The notes: generated from the sequence alone by a model not told the origin. A stretch of 19,825 bases of DNA from JBDZUZ01 sp040255445 (GCA_040255445.1 JBDZUZ010000071.1:1-19825); one strand, 5' to 3'; positions 8,086 to 15,103 are shown, counted from the first letter of the stretch. A program made the numbers and translations.

Positions 8086-8169
8086 GTGACAGCCGCGGAG
8101 TGCCATCAGCAGAGTGACAGCCCCAGAATGACAGCCCCAGAATGACAACCACAGAATGACAGCGGCCCC
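8086..8169. repeat. Six-unit 14-bp tandem repeat
   Basis: Six consecutive 14-bp units with the core TGACAGCCCCAGA start at 8086, 8100, 8114, 8128, 8142 and 8156. Units 3 and 4 (8114-8141) differ only at their first base. The first, second and fifth units are degenerate. The last unit runs directly into the terminator hairpin at 8160. Read on the minus strand the core is TGTCATTCTGGGGC, similar in its TGTCATTCTG part to intergenic repeats seen in many environmental genomes. Confidence 0.8.
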
Positions 8170-8189
8170 GCACGATCGCGGGGCCGCTG
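8160..8189. terminator. Bidirectional hairpin between lipB and ompH
   Basis: A perfect 12-bp stem (8160-8171 with 8178-8189) built on GCGGCCCCGC/GCGGGGCCGC encloses the 6-base loop acgatc. It lies between the convergent ends of lipB (8075) and ompH (8215). Neither side has a clear T-tract, so it may terminate weakly on its own or protect 3' ends. Confidence 0.6.
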
Positions 8190-8214
8190 AAGAACTGCTC
8201 TCTGGGCGTTGAGA

Positions 8215-8952
8215 TTACTTCTTGTCCGAACCATCGCCCGCGGCCGGGGCCGCGGGTGCATCCGGCGCTGCCGGCGTCGGCAACGCCTCGCCCATCGGCT
8301 CAACAGGCTCTGCGACCCGCGGCAGGCCGAGCTTCTCGGCCACATCCGCCGTGATGTCGACCTCGCCGCCATCGACGGGCTGGGCCATGATCACCGGCTT
8401 GGCGAGGATCTCCTGCATCGCGCCGGGCAGGTTGTCAGCGCGGATGCTGATCTCGCCGGTCCGCGACGCGAAGACGTGCGTGAACCCCTTGGTCTTGCCG
8501 ACGCCCTGCGCCGCCTCGACGGCGAGGCGGTACGCCTCCGCGACCTGGCGGGTGTTGAAGGCCTCGGCCTCGTACTGGGCCTGCTGCTGGGCGGCCTGGA
8601 ACTCCTGCTGCTTGGCGTAGAACCGCTGCTCGAGCTCGGCCTGCTCGGGCGAACCGACCGCGGCGTTCTGCAACTGCTGCTGCATCGCCTGCAGTTCCGT
8701 CACCCGCGCCTGGAGCTGCTGGGTCACCTGCTGCGTGTTGGTCTGGATCACCTGCTGGTACTTGGGGCTGTTGATCTGGCGGACGACCAGGTCCAGCACA
8801 TCGACGGTCGCGATCCGGACCGCCTGCGCCTGGGCGGCGGTGCTGCCACCCGACTGGGCGACGGCGGGGGCGCCGATGCCGCTCCAGCCGAGCCCCAGGC
8901 CGATGGCGGCCGCGAGGCCGGTGTAGATGACAGCGCGCTCAAGATTCCGCAT
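8215..8952 (-). CDS. OmpH/Skp-family periplasmic chaperone
   Basis: 245 aa from the ATG at 8952, chosen because GGGAG lies 6 bases upstream and the protein then opens with a signal peptide (MRNLERAVIYTGLAAAIG..., likely cleavage after APAVA at residue 32). Skp/OmpH trimers hold unfolded outer-membrane proteins in the periplasm. After the signal, VRIATVDVLDLVVRQINSPKY matches the strand-helix start of OmpH. A long Gln/Ala-rich coiled coil (about 60-130) forms the tentacle region, and a return helix plus strand (KGFTHVFASRTGEISIRA) closes the head. It exceeds E. coli Skp (161 aa) by a C-terminal extension of about 70 residues ending in an Ala/Pro tail. It lies near lpxA, recalling the skp-lpxD-fabZ-lpxA cluster of proteobacteria, but lipB stands between them on the other strand. 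Confidence 0.88.
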   Translation of the reverse strand: MRNLERAVIYTGLAAAIGLGLGWSGIGAPAVAQSGGSTAAQAQAVRIATVDVLDLVVRQINSPKYQQVIQTNTQQVTQQLQARVTELQAMQQQLQNAAVGSPEQAELEQRFYAKQQEFQAAQQQAQYEAEAFNTRQVAEAYRLAVEAAQGVGKTKGFTHVFASRTGEISIRADNLPGAMQEILAKPVIMAQPVDGGEVDITADVAEKLGLPRVAEPVEPMGEALPTPAAPDAPAAPAAGDGSDKK

Positions 8953-9031
8953 GCAAGACTCCCGTGTCGGTGGCGTCGGTGTGGGGGCACGGCCCGCATA
9001 CCGCGGCCGGCCTTGAAACGGGGCCGCGGCG

Positions 9032-9043
9032 GCGTTCGAACGC
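9032..9043. promoter_or_regulatory. 12-bp palindrome upstream of ompH
   Basis: GCGTTCGAACGC is a perfect palindrome 80 bases upstream of the ompH start, in the 292-bp divergent gap between ompH and the M29 peptidase gene. It could be an operator; its GTTCGAAC core vaguely recalls LexA-type half sites. There is no supporting second copy in the window. Confidence 0.3.
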
Positions 9044-9095
9044 ACGCGGGGACGCGGCCCAGAGGCCGAATGGTAGTGGCCCCGCCAGCGTCCGG

Positions 9096-9101
9096 TATGA
9101 T
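9096..9101 (+). promoter_or_regulatory. Candidate -10 element for the M29 peptidase gene
   Basis: TATGAT fits the sigma-70 -10 consensus in a GC-rich gap, 143 bases before the ATG at 9245. The matching -35 position (about 9073-9078, GTAGTG) is poor, so this is tentative. The rest of the gap shows no gene. Confidence 0.3.
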
Positions 9102-9244
9102 CGCCCGCCCCGGCGGCCGCGGCGGCCATCCCCGCAACGGTTGACCCCTGTTCTCAGGCTTTCCGCGCTGCACGGCCCCGCCGCGCATCAGCATGCACAA
9201 CGCAACACATCCGGGCCGTGACCCGGCCCGCAAAGGACTCAGCC

Positions 9245-10393
9245 ATGCACGATCAACGCCTCGACATCCTCGCCTCGGTCCTCGTCAACTACTCCGCGAA
9301 AGTGAAGCCGGGCGAACTGGTCGCCATCGCCGCGGATCCCTGCGCCCTCCCGGGGATCGAGGCGGTGGCCAAGGCCGTGCTCAAGGCGGGCGGCCACCCC
9401 TTCTGGCTCCCGCGCTGGCAGGGCATGACCGAGATCATGCTTGAGCACGCCAGCGAGGACCAGCTCAAGTACGTCTCCCCGCTCCAGCAGCACATGGTCG
9501 AGACGATCGATGTGCAGATCGGCTTCTGGGCCGAGACCAACACCAAGGCGCTGTCGCGGATGGACCCCAAGCGCACCGCGCTGCAGCAGTCGGCGCGAAA
9601 GGATGTGTTCAAGCGGTTCATGGAACGCGCGGCGAAGAACGAGCTCCGCTGGGTCGGCAGCGCGTACCCGACCGCCGCGGCGGCGCAGGACGCGGAGATG
9701 AGCCTGGCGCAGTACACCGAGTTCGTCTTCAGCGCTGGCCTGCTGCACCTGGCCGATCCGGTCGCCGCGTGGAAAGCAATCCACGAGAAGCAGGAGCGGG
9801 TGCGCGAGTATCTGCAGGGCAAGAAGGAAGTCCACTTCCGCGTGGCCCCGCATGATGGCCACGACGGGACGGATCTGAAAGTCGGCGTCGAGGGCTCCAC
9901 CTGGATCAACTGCTCCGGCAGCCACAACTTCCCCGATGGCGAGGTCTTCGCCGGCCCCCGCGGCGTCGATGGCCACGTCAACTACACCTTCCCCGCCGTC
10001 TACAACGGCCGCGAGGTCGAGGGCATCCGCCTGGCCTTCAAGGACGGCCGCGTCGTCGATGCCAGCGCGAAGAAGGGCGAGGACTACCTGATCCAGATGC
10101 TCGACCAGGACCAGGGCGCCCGCAACCTGGGCGAGATCGCCATCGGCACCAACTACGGCATCACCGACTACTCGCGCAACACACTGTTCGATGAGAAGAT
10201 CGGCGGGACGTTCCACGCCGCGGTCGGCGCGGGCTACCCCGAGAGCGGCAACAGCAACGAGAGCGCGCTGCACTGGGACATGGTGTGCGATCTGCGCAAG
10301 AGCAAGTCCTCACCGGGCGGCGTGATCAGCGCGGACGGGGAAGAGTTTCATCGGGACGGGCGGTTTCTGGCGGTGTCGGGGTGGAAGGAGTGA
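9245..10393 (+). CDS. M29-family aminopeptidase (AmpS/PepS/aminopeptidase T type)
   Basis: 382 aa from the ATG at 9245, preceded by AAAGGA at a suitable distance; a GTG at 9218 is in frame but lacks that support. M29 enzymes are cytosolic two-metal exopeptidases that remove N-terminal residues. The N-terminal domain reads LASVLVNYSAKVKPGELVAIAAD, the standard opening. C-terminal metal-site motifs are present in order: GEVFAGP, ARNLGEIAIGTN (Glu ligand), GGTFHAAVGAGYPESG (His ligand) and LHWDMVCDL (HxDxxxD). Length is about 30 residues below AmpS (413) but no motif is missing. No signal peptide. It stands alone as a plus-strand gene, diverging from ompH, with a repeat-rich gene-free zone after it. 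Confidence 0.95.
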   Translation: MHDQRLDILASVLVNYSAKVKPGELVAIAADPCALPGIEAVAKAVLKAGGHPFWLPRWQGMTEIMLEHASEDQLKYVSPLQQHMVETIDVQIGFWAETNTKALSRMDPKRTALQQSARKDVFKRFMERAAKNELRWVGSAYPTAAAAQDAEMSLAQYTEFVFSAGLLHLADPVAAWKAIHEKQERVREYLQGKKEVHFRVAPHDGHDGTDLKVGVEGSTWINCSGSHNFPDGEVFAGPRGVDGHVNYTFPAVYNGREVEGIRLAFKDGRVVDASAKKGEDYLIQMLDQDQGARNLGEIAIGTNYGITDYSRNTLFDEKIGGTFHAAVGAGYPESGNSNESALHWDMVCDLRKSKSSPGGVISADGEEFHRDGRFLAVSGWKE

Positions 10394-10401
10394 CGGGGGA
10401 A

Positions 10402-10434
10402 GGGACAGAGGGACAAAGGGACAGAGGGACAGAG
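10402..10434. repeat. GGGACAGA-type repeat, purine strand up
   Basis: Four 8-bp units alternating GGGACAGA and GGGACAAA lie 8 bases after the M29 stop codon. This is the reverse-complement orientation of the TCCCTCTG/TCCCTTTG repeats seen at three other places in the window. Together with 10517-10553 it makes an inverted pair that could fold the transcript end. Confidence 0.75.
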
Positions 10435-10516
10435 TGAAGGAAGGCATCGCACGACGATGCGCCGATGGCCGCTCTCCACGCTGGGCCTCCGTGCGCGTGC
10501 CTCCTTGTCTTTCCCC

Positions 10517-10553
10517 CTTTGTGCCTCTGTGCCTTTGTGCCTTTGTGCCTCTG
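10517..10553. repeat. CTTTGTGCC-type repeat, pyrimidine strand up
   Basis: Units of GCCTTTGT and GCCTCTGT alternate at 8-bp spacing. It is the partner of the purine-rich repeat at 10402-10434 in opposite orientation. The bases between and around them (10435-10516) hold only a weak GCATCG/CGATGC hairpin near 10444-10460. No gene is supported from 10394 to 10905. Confidence 0.7.
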
Positions 10554-10567
10554 CTCTCTGCTTCCTG

Positions 10568-10756
10568 CCTTCGATCCCCACCGTCGCCCCTTCCACGGTG
10601 ACCGTCGGGCCTTCGATGCTCGCCATCGACCCTTCGACGATGATCATCGGCCCTTCGATGCTCACCATCGGCCCTTCGATGCTCGCCGTTGACCCTTCGA
10701 TGGTGATCATCGACCCTTCAACGCTCACCATCGACCCTTCGATGGTGACCATCGAA
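10568..10756. repeat. Nine-copy 21-bp minisatellite of near-palindromic units
   Basis: Nine head-to-tail 21-bp units start at 10568 and repeat every 21 bases, with consensus CCTTCGATGNTSACCATCG plus two bases. Variation is mostly in the middle of each unit. Each unit is close to an inverted repeat; the last, extended to 10758, is perfect (11-bp arms CCTTCGATGGT/ACCATCGAAGG around one central base). Because 21 is divisible by three, open frames run through it in several phases on both strands, giving seven-residue repeats such as PSMLTIG. None has a good start or family match, so I read it as non-coding. Confidence 0.85.
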
Positions 10757-10905
10757 GGACCGATAGCCGCGGGGTCGCCGGAAAACCGCCTGTCCGCGTG
10801 ATGGGCCCTGGGGCGCGGGCCGATGGATGCGGCGATCACACACGCGGCGGCGGCGGTCGGCCCATCGTCGGGCGCCGCTGCGCTGCACAGCGATGGAGCG
10901 CAGCC

Positions 10906-11604
10906 ATGGGCGTTGTCCCCGATACCCGCATCGGAAAGATCGAGTTCTATGAAGCGCACGTTGCGCCCTGGACCGCCAACGCGGCGGCGATCGGGCTCGA
11001 TGCGGCCGATGTCGCCAACCTCGCCACGCTCACCTCCGATGCGCGCGATGCCTACAACGCCGCCGAGGCCGCTCGTCTGGCCGCCCGCGCTGCGACGCTC
11101 GCGTTTTATGATGCGGTCCGCGCCATGCACTCGGGGGCGGGCGCCGGCCAGGACATGATCGACACCATCCGCAACCACGCGCGGGTCAAGAACGACAGCA
11201 ACGTCTACGTCCTCGCGCAGATCCCCGCCCCCGCCACACCGGGCGTGACGCCCCCGCCGGGGACGCCCTTTGATCTGCGCATCGGCCTCCTGCAGACGGG
11301 CGCGCTCGAACTCAAGTGGAAGTGCAACAACCCCGCCGGCACGCAGGGCACGATCTACGAGGTCCGGCGGCAGATCGGCGGGGCGGGCGGCGGCGCGGGC
11401 TTCACCTTCATCGGCGCCAGCGGCTCACGCGGCTTCACCGATGACACGCTCCCCACCGGCAGCGCGCCGATCGTCTACCAGATCACGGCCGTGCGCTCGA
11501 CCGCGCGCGGCAACCCCGCGCAGTTCATCGTGAACTTCGGCACCGCCGGCCCGGGGATCACGGTGACGGATGTGACGGGGCGCGAGGTGAAGATGGCGGC
11601 GTAA
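10906..11604 (+). CDS. Small planctomycete-type protein with C-terminal Fn3-like domain
   Basis: 232 aa from the ATG at 10906, with TGGAG about 7 bases upstream; the frame stays open further left, but that part is low in plausibility. Residues 1-100 are Ala-rich and helical (RIGKIEFYEAHVAPWTANAA..., repeated AARAA), with a conserved-looking DMIDTIRNHA helix. After a Pro-rich hinge (PATPGVTPPPGTP), residues about 125-225 form a fibronectin type III-like sandwich: LRIGLLQTGALELKWKC, YEVRRQIG, FTFIGASGSRGFTDDTLP, YQITAVRS and FIVNFG. I recognise the pattern as a recurring uncharacterised family in planctomycetes, function unknown. There is no signal peptide. The gene is flanked on both sides by the same type of composite 8-bp repeats. 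Confidence 0.85.
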   Translation: MGVVPDTRIGKIEFYEAHVAPWTANAAAIGLDAADVANLATLTSDARDAYNAAEAARLAARAATLAFYDAVRAMHSGAGAGQDMIDTIRNHARVKNDSNVYVLAQIPAPATPGVTPPPGTPFDLRIGLLQTGALELKWKCNNPAGTQGTIYEVRRQIGGAGGGAGFTFIGASGSRGFTDDTLPTGSAPIVYQITAVRSTARGNPAQFIVNFGTAGPGITVTDVTGREVKMAA

Positions 11605-11627
11605 GACGGGGGAAGGCACGAGGGGAG

Positions 11628-11661
11628 AGGGACGGAGGGACAGGGGGACAAAGGGACAGAG
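11628..11661. repeat. GGGACRGA-type repeat after the Fn3-like gene
   Basis: Purine-rich units (GGGACGGA, GGGACAGG, GGGACAAA, GGGACAGA) begin 23 bases after the stop at 11604. They are followed by GAAAGGCATCGC, nearly identical to the bases following the 10402-10434 array (GAAGGCATCGC). The inverted partner lies at 11731-11806. Confidence 0.7.
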
Positions 11662-11696
11662 TGGAAAGGCATCGCGGTCACGCGAGCCCAAACGAA

Positions 11697-11723
11697 AAGG
11701 GGCGCTGCACCGCAGCGCCCCTT
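11697..11723. terminator. Bidirectional intrinsic terminator
   Basis: A perfect 12-bp stem, 11697-11708 with 11712-11723 (AAGGGGCGCTGC/GCAGCGCCCCTT), closes on the 3-base loop acc. On the plus strand it continues TTGTCTTTC; on the minus strand the next bases are TTCGTTTGG. It sits between the convergent Fn3-like gene (ends 11604) and hmgA (ends 11810), so it probably serves both. Confidence 0.75.
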
Positions 11724-11730
11724 GTCTTTC

Positions 11731-11806
11731 ACTTCGTGCCTTTGTGCCTTCGTGCCTTTCTGCCTTCCCCTTCGTCCCTCTGTCCCTTTGTCCCTCTGTC
11801 CCTTCC
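11731..11806. repeat. Pyrimidine-rich 8-bp repeat array before the hmgA stop
   Basis: CTTTGTGCC/CTTCGTGCC units run first, then TCCCTCTG/TCCCTTTG units to 11803, three bases before the hmgA stop codon region. It is the inverted partner of the purine array at 11628-11661, so the terminator hairpin sits inside a larger imperfect fold-back. Confidence 0.7.
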
Positions 11807-11809
11807 CCC

Positions 11810-13111
11810 TCACTCCCACGTATCGGCCGTCTTCCCCGCGTGCGTCCCGTTCCCGTTCGCCGGCAACCCCTCCGCCGTGTGCTGCTTGTGGCTCATCGGG
11901 AAGTGATCGCCCTGCCAGCTTGCGGGGTAGTGGGGGTCGTCGAGTTCGAGCGAGGCCTTGGTGGGGTAGAGCGGGCGGAAGGTGTCGCACATGACGGCGA
12001 GTTCGTTGGTGAAGGTGGCGCCCAGGGACTTCTCGACCGTGCCCGGGTGGGGCCCATGGGGGATGCCCTGCGGGTGCGCGGTGAGCGAGCCCGATTCGAT
12101 CCCCTTGCGCGCCTTGTAGTTGCCCTCGACGTAGTAGAGGACTTCATCCGAATCGAGGTTGCTGTGGTTGTACGGCACCGGTATCGCCTCGGGGTGCCAG
12201 TCGAGCATGCGCGGGCAGAAGGAGCAGATCACGAAGTTGTGCGCTTCAAAGGTCTGGTGGATCGGCGGGGGCATGTGCAGCTTGCCCGTGATGGGCGCGA
12301 AGTCGTCGATGTTGAAGCAGTAGGGGTAGTAGCAGCCGTCCCAGCCGACGATGTCGAGCGGGTGGTAGCTGTAGATGTACGAGTGCACGAGGTTGCGGGC
12401 CTTGATGCGGACCTCGTGCTCGCCGCCCTCATCGAAGGTGAGCGGGAACTCGGGGACGCGGAGATCGCGCTCGCAGAAGGGCGCGTGCTCGAGGAACTGG
12501 CTGGTCTGCTTGCTGAGATAGCGCGGCGGGGGCGCGATGTGGCTGCCGTTGGCCGTCTCGATGATCAGGAACTTGCCGTAGGGCACCTCATCGACGCTCG
12601 GCTCACCCTCGCCCGCGATGCGGCGACGCTCGAACTCGAGCCGGTAGATCACGCCCTTGGGGATGACGATGTAGTCCTTCGGGCCGAACTTGAGCGTCCC
12701 CATCATCGTGTAGCACGTGCCGCGGCCGTAGTGGATGAACAGGCACTCGTCACCCTGCCCGTTCTTGTAGTGGTAGCTCATCTCCTCGGCCGGGTTGCAG
12801 ATCCCCATCTCGCAGTCGGGGTTGCCGAAGAGCACAATGCGGCCGGTGACCGGGTCGCCCTTGGCGGGGATCTTCGCGGTCTTGACGTGACGCATCCGCA
12901 TCACGTCTTCTTCCGCGTACTCAACCTTCGTGGAGTACAGCGTCTTCCAGCCCGTGACCTGCGTCGGCGGGTGGATGTGGTACATCGTCGACGTCGGGCC
13001 GACAAAGCCCTCGGTGCCGAAGAGCTCTTCGGAGTAGAGCGCTCCATCGGGGCGGCGGAACTGGACGTGCCGCTTCTGGGGAAGGTTGCCGAGCTTCATG
13101 TAAAAAGGCAT
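11810..13111 (-). CDS. hmgA: Homogentisate 1,2-dioxygenase
   Basis: 433 aa, ATG at 13111 with GAGGTG 6 bases upstream. The enzyme opens the ring of homogentisate to maleylacetoacetate in tyrosine catabolism, using one Fe(II). The cupin fold shows the family sequence HPLDIVGWDGCYYPYCFNI, then QTFEAHNFVICSFCPR, the iron-binding NHSNLDSDEV (His316, Glu323) and QGIPHGPHPG (His352). The length is close to the usual 430-445. The N-terminal MPFYMKLGNLPQKRHVQFR resembles the bacterial branch that lacks part of the mammalian N-terminus. It is the last gene of the minus-strand run from hpd. Fumarylacetoacetate hydrolase and the maleylacetoacetate isomerase are not in the window. Confidence 0.96.
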   Translation of the reverse strand: MPFYMKLGNLPQKRHVQFRRPDGALYSEELFGTEGFVGPTSTMYHIHPPTQVTGWKTLYSTKVEYAEEDVMRMRHVKTAKIPAKGDPVTGRIVLFGNPDCEMGICNPAEEMSYHYKNGQGDECLFIHYGRGTCYTMMGTLKFGPKDYIVIPKGVIYRLEFERRRIAGEGEPSVDEVPYGKFLIIETANGSHIAPPPRYLSKQTSQFLEHAPFCERDLRVPEFPLTFDEGGEHEVRIKARNLVHSYIYSYHPLDIVGWDGCYYPYCFNIDDFAPITGKLHMPPPIHQTFEAHNFVICSFCPRMLDWHPEAIPVPYNHSNLDSDEVLYYVEGNYKARKGIESGSLTAHPQGIPHGPHPGTVEKSLGATFTNELAVMCDTFRPLYPTKASLELDDPHYPASWQGDHFPMSHKQHTAEGLPANGNGTHAGKTADTWE

Positions 13112-13238
13112 GGGTACACCTCGTGTCGGTGGCCAGAGTCGGTGGATTGCTCCCGCATTTTAGGGGCGGCAAACGACCGCGGCAGGGAAAAGGCCGGGTA
13201 GACCTCAACCCCGCTCCCACGACCACATTGACCCCATC

Positions 13239-13253
13239 GCGGGCGAAGCCCGC
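13239..13253. repeat. Short hairpin between gmhA and hmgA
   Basis: GCGGGC-gaa-GCCCGC forms a 6-bp stem with a 3-base loop, 46 bases past the gmhA stop. It could weakly terminate gmhA or stabilise the hmgA leader. A TAAAAT on the minus strand (plus-strand ATTTTA, 13157-13162) would be a possible hmgA -10, but no good -35 accompanies it. Confidence 0.4.
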
Positions 13254-13257
13254 ACCC

Positions 13258-13292
13258 ACTCTGTCCCTCTGTCCCTTTGTCCCTCTGTCCCT
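13258..13292. repeat. TCCCTCTG/TCCCTTTG repeat after gmhA
   Basis: Four 8-bp units (CTCTGTCC, CTCTGTCC, CTTTGTCC, CTCTGTCC) lie 8 bases beyond the gmhA stop on its downstream side. The family is the same as at 10402, 11628 and 11731; here there is no inverted partner nearby. Confidence 0.75.
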
Positions 13293-13299
13293 GCCCGCC

Positions 13300-13923
13300 T
13301 CAGCCCTTGGCGTACCCAAGCGCAATCTCCACCCTCTCCACCAACACATGCAGCACCAACATGTGCAACTCCTGGATCCGGTCGCTCGTCGACCCCGGCA
13401 GGATGAACTCGTGATCACACCGGCCCTTGAGCCCGCCGCCGCCCTTGCCCAGCAGCGCGAGCGTCCAGATGTCGCGGGCCTTCGCCGCCTCCGCCGCGGC
13501 GAGCACATTGGGCGAATTCCCGCTCGTCGACAGCAGGATCAGCCCATCGCCCTTCTGCCCCAGGGCCTCGACGCCGCGGGCGAAGATGCGGTCGAACCCG
13601 TAGTCGTTGGCGGTGCAGGTGATATGCGATGCATCGCTGATCGCGATCGCCGGGAGCGCGGGCCGATCGGCCCGGAAGCGTCCCGTCAACTCTTCCGCGA
13701 AGTGCGCGGCGTCGCACAGCGACCCGCCGTTGCCGCACACCAGCACTTTTCCGCCGGCTCGGAAGGTCGCGGCGATCCGGTCGCCCGCGGCGTCGACCGC
13801 GGCGAGGAGCGCGACATCGGCCGCGACCGCGCTCAGCAGCCGCGCCGCCTCGGCGAAGGAGCCGGCGGCCGTGGGGGCGATCGAAGTAGTCTGGGGCGTC
13901 GGGTTGTTCTTCGCGGCGGTCAC
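13300..13923 (-). CDS. gmhA: Phosphoheptose isomerase (SIS domain)
   Basis: 207 aa, GTG start at 13923. GmhA isomerises sedoheptulose 7-phosphate to D-glycero-D-manno-heptose 7-phosphate, the first step towards ADP-heptose for lipopolysaccharide core or S-layer glycans. The SIS fold shows VLVCGNGGSLCDAAHFAEELTGR, which supplies zinc ligands H74 and E78, then AIAISDASHITCTANDYGFD, LLSTSGNSPNV, and DRIQELHMLVLHVL with Q184 and H192 at the same 8-residue spacing as in E. coli. The usual GGSHCDA is GGSLCDA. The N-terminus of about 20 residues is a poorly conserved Thr/Ala-rich extension. It begins 25 bp after the upstream secreted-nuclease gene. No other heptose gene is nearby. Confidence 0.93.
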   Translation of the reverse strand: MTAAKNNPTPQTTSIAPTAAGSFAEAARLLSAVAADVALLAAVDAAGDRIAATFRAGGKVLVCGNGGSLCDAAHFAEELTGRFRADRPALPAIAISDASHITCTANDYGFDRIFARGVEALGQKGDGLILLSTSGNSPNVLAAAEAAKARDIWTLALLGKGGGGLKGRCDHEFILPGSTSDRIQELHMLVLHVLVERVEIALGYAKG

Positions 13924-13948
13924 GCCCGAAGCGTACCGCGATCGCGGC

Positions 13949-15010
13949 TCACCGGCCCGCGGCCAGATCCGCCACTTCCCCGCCGCGGATCGGAGTCAGG
14001 ATCAGCCCCCGATCCGCATCGTCGGTGTCCCCGTCCGCATCGATATCGACCGGCGTCCGGTCGAAGGCGTGCAGGTCCTCGAGCGTCACCACGCCGTCGC
14101 CATCAAGATCCGGGCTCGTCGGCGGGCCCAGGTGCACCACCGCCGCGACCGGGTAGTGGTCCGAGGGGTACCGCCCATCCACGCTGTACCGATCGATCTC
14201 CGCCGCGGTCACCAGCGTGGCGCCCTCGACCAGGATGTAGTCGATCATGTTCCCGCTCGTGTTCCCGACCCAGCTGTTGAAGGTGCCGCTGTTGGGCGTG
14301 GTCGGCTCGATCACGCGGTACGCGTTCTTCAGCCGCGGCGAGGGGTGGAGGTTCGGCCCCACCAGCGGCCGCCGCCCCATGAAGTAGTCCATCTCCGGCG
14401 TGCGTTCCGCGGCGTTGAAATCGCCGGTGAGCACGAACCGGGCGTTGATGGCGCGGGCCGCGAGCCGCGAGGCGATCAGGTCCGCCGCGTACTGCCGGTC
14501 CGGCTGCGAGTCGTTGTCCAGGTGCGTGTTGAAGTGGTAGAAGATGCGGCCCGTCGACCGCTCGCGGAGCAGCACCCAGGCGCACGTTCGCCGCGTCGGG
14601 TCGAACCAGCCCGGGCTCGAAACCTCCGGCGTCGGCGAGAGCCAGAAGATGCCTGCATCGAGCCGGTCGAACCGCGAAGTCCGGTACAGGATCGCGCAGT
14701 GCGACCCCGAACTCCCGCCCTGCGCCCCGACCGCGTACTCGCCATACCCCGGCACCGCGGCGTGGATCTCGTTGAGCTGCGTCCGCGTCGCTTCCTGCAG
14801 CCCGACGACATCCGCATCCTGATTCCGAAGGACATCCATCACCATGGCGCGGCGGTTGGGCCAGTCGTTCCGCGGATCCGGCTCGCTGATGTTGCTCGAC
14901 CGGATGTTGAACGACAACACCCGGAGCGTGACGGTGTCCGGCCCGGCCGCGGCGGCGGTGGTGAACAGCAGGCAGGCCAGTAGAGCGAAGAAGTGGGGGA
15001 GCAAACGCAT
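13949..15010 (-). CDS. Secreted endonuclease/exonuclease/phosphatase-fold protein with dockerin-like tail
   Basis: 353 aa from the ATG at 15010, which starts a signal peptide (MRLLPHFFALLACLLFTTAAAAG, cleavage near residue 22); the frame is open to 15253 but that part is not plausible. The EEP fold is complete: LRVLSFNIR, VGLQEAT (metal Glu), FYHFNTHLDN, FVLTGDFNAA (GDFN) and PSDHYPVAA (SDHYP catalytic His). Proteins of this type cleave phosphodiesters in nucleic acids, or phospholipids. After a PPTSP hinge, DLDGDGVVTLEDLHAF and DIDADGDTDDADRG form two EF-hand-like calcium loops, resembling dockerin repeats common at the ends of secreted planctomycete proteins. The substrate cannot be told from sequence. 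Confidence 0.92.
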   Translation of the reverse strand: MRLLPHFFALLACLLFTTAAAAGPDTVTLRVLSFNIRSSNISEPDPRNDWPNRRAMVMDVLRNQDADVVGLQEATRTQLNEIHAAVPGYGEYAVGAQGGSSGSHCAILYRTSRFDRLDAGIFWLSPTPEVSSPGWFDPTRRTCAWVLLRERSTGRIFYHFNTHLDNDSQPDRQYAADLIASRLAARAINARFVLTGDFNAAERTPEMDYFMGRRPLVGPNLHPSPRLKNAYRVIEPTTPNSGTFNSWVGNTSGNMIDYILVEGATLVTAAEIDRYSVDGRYPSDHYPVAAVVHLGPPTSPDLDGDGVVTLEDLHAFDRTPVDIDADGDTDDADRGLILTPIRGGEVADLAAGR

Positions 15011-15084
15011 GGGCCGATTGTGGCCGCATGCGTCAACGCGGGTGTTTGCGTTGCGCGAAGAGAAGACCTCTGCGCGAATCGTGG

Positions 15085-15103
15085 CACCGCCGGCTCGGCG
15101 GTG
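15085..15103. repeat. Hairpin resembling the palindromes at 119-203
   Basis: CACCGCC-ggctc-GGCGGTG forms a 7-bp stem in the 239-bp gap between the phosphatase-like lipoprotein gene and the secreted nuclease gene. Its arms match those of the hairpin at 179-199 (CACCGCCG), though the loop differs. The remainder of 15011-15249 holds no gene that I can support. Confidence 0.55.

Noticed and set aside
9032..9043. A LexA/SOS box.
   Set aside because: The core is a perfect palindrome but matches no established LexA consensus well, and neither neighbour is an SOS gene, so it is kept only as a weak palindrome.
10568..10756. A CRISPR array.
   Set aside because: Units are directly abutting with no spacers, and no cas gene is present.
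10348..11178. A 276-aa minus-strand open frame and a 114-aa plus-strand frame across the 21-bp repeats.
   Set aside because: They exist because 21 is a multiple of three and no stop falls in the unit. The minus frame runs into the end of the M29 gene and the start of the Fn3-like gene, and none has a ribosome-binding site or family match.
11744..13201. Long plus-strand open frame of 485 aa opposite hmgA.
   Set aside because: It is the antisense shadow of a well-identified dioxygenase in high-GC DNA, where such frames are common. The same holds for the long frames opposite parA, aroB and hpd.
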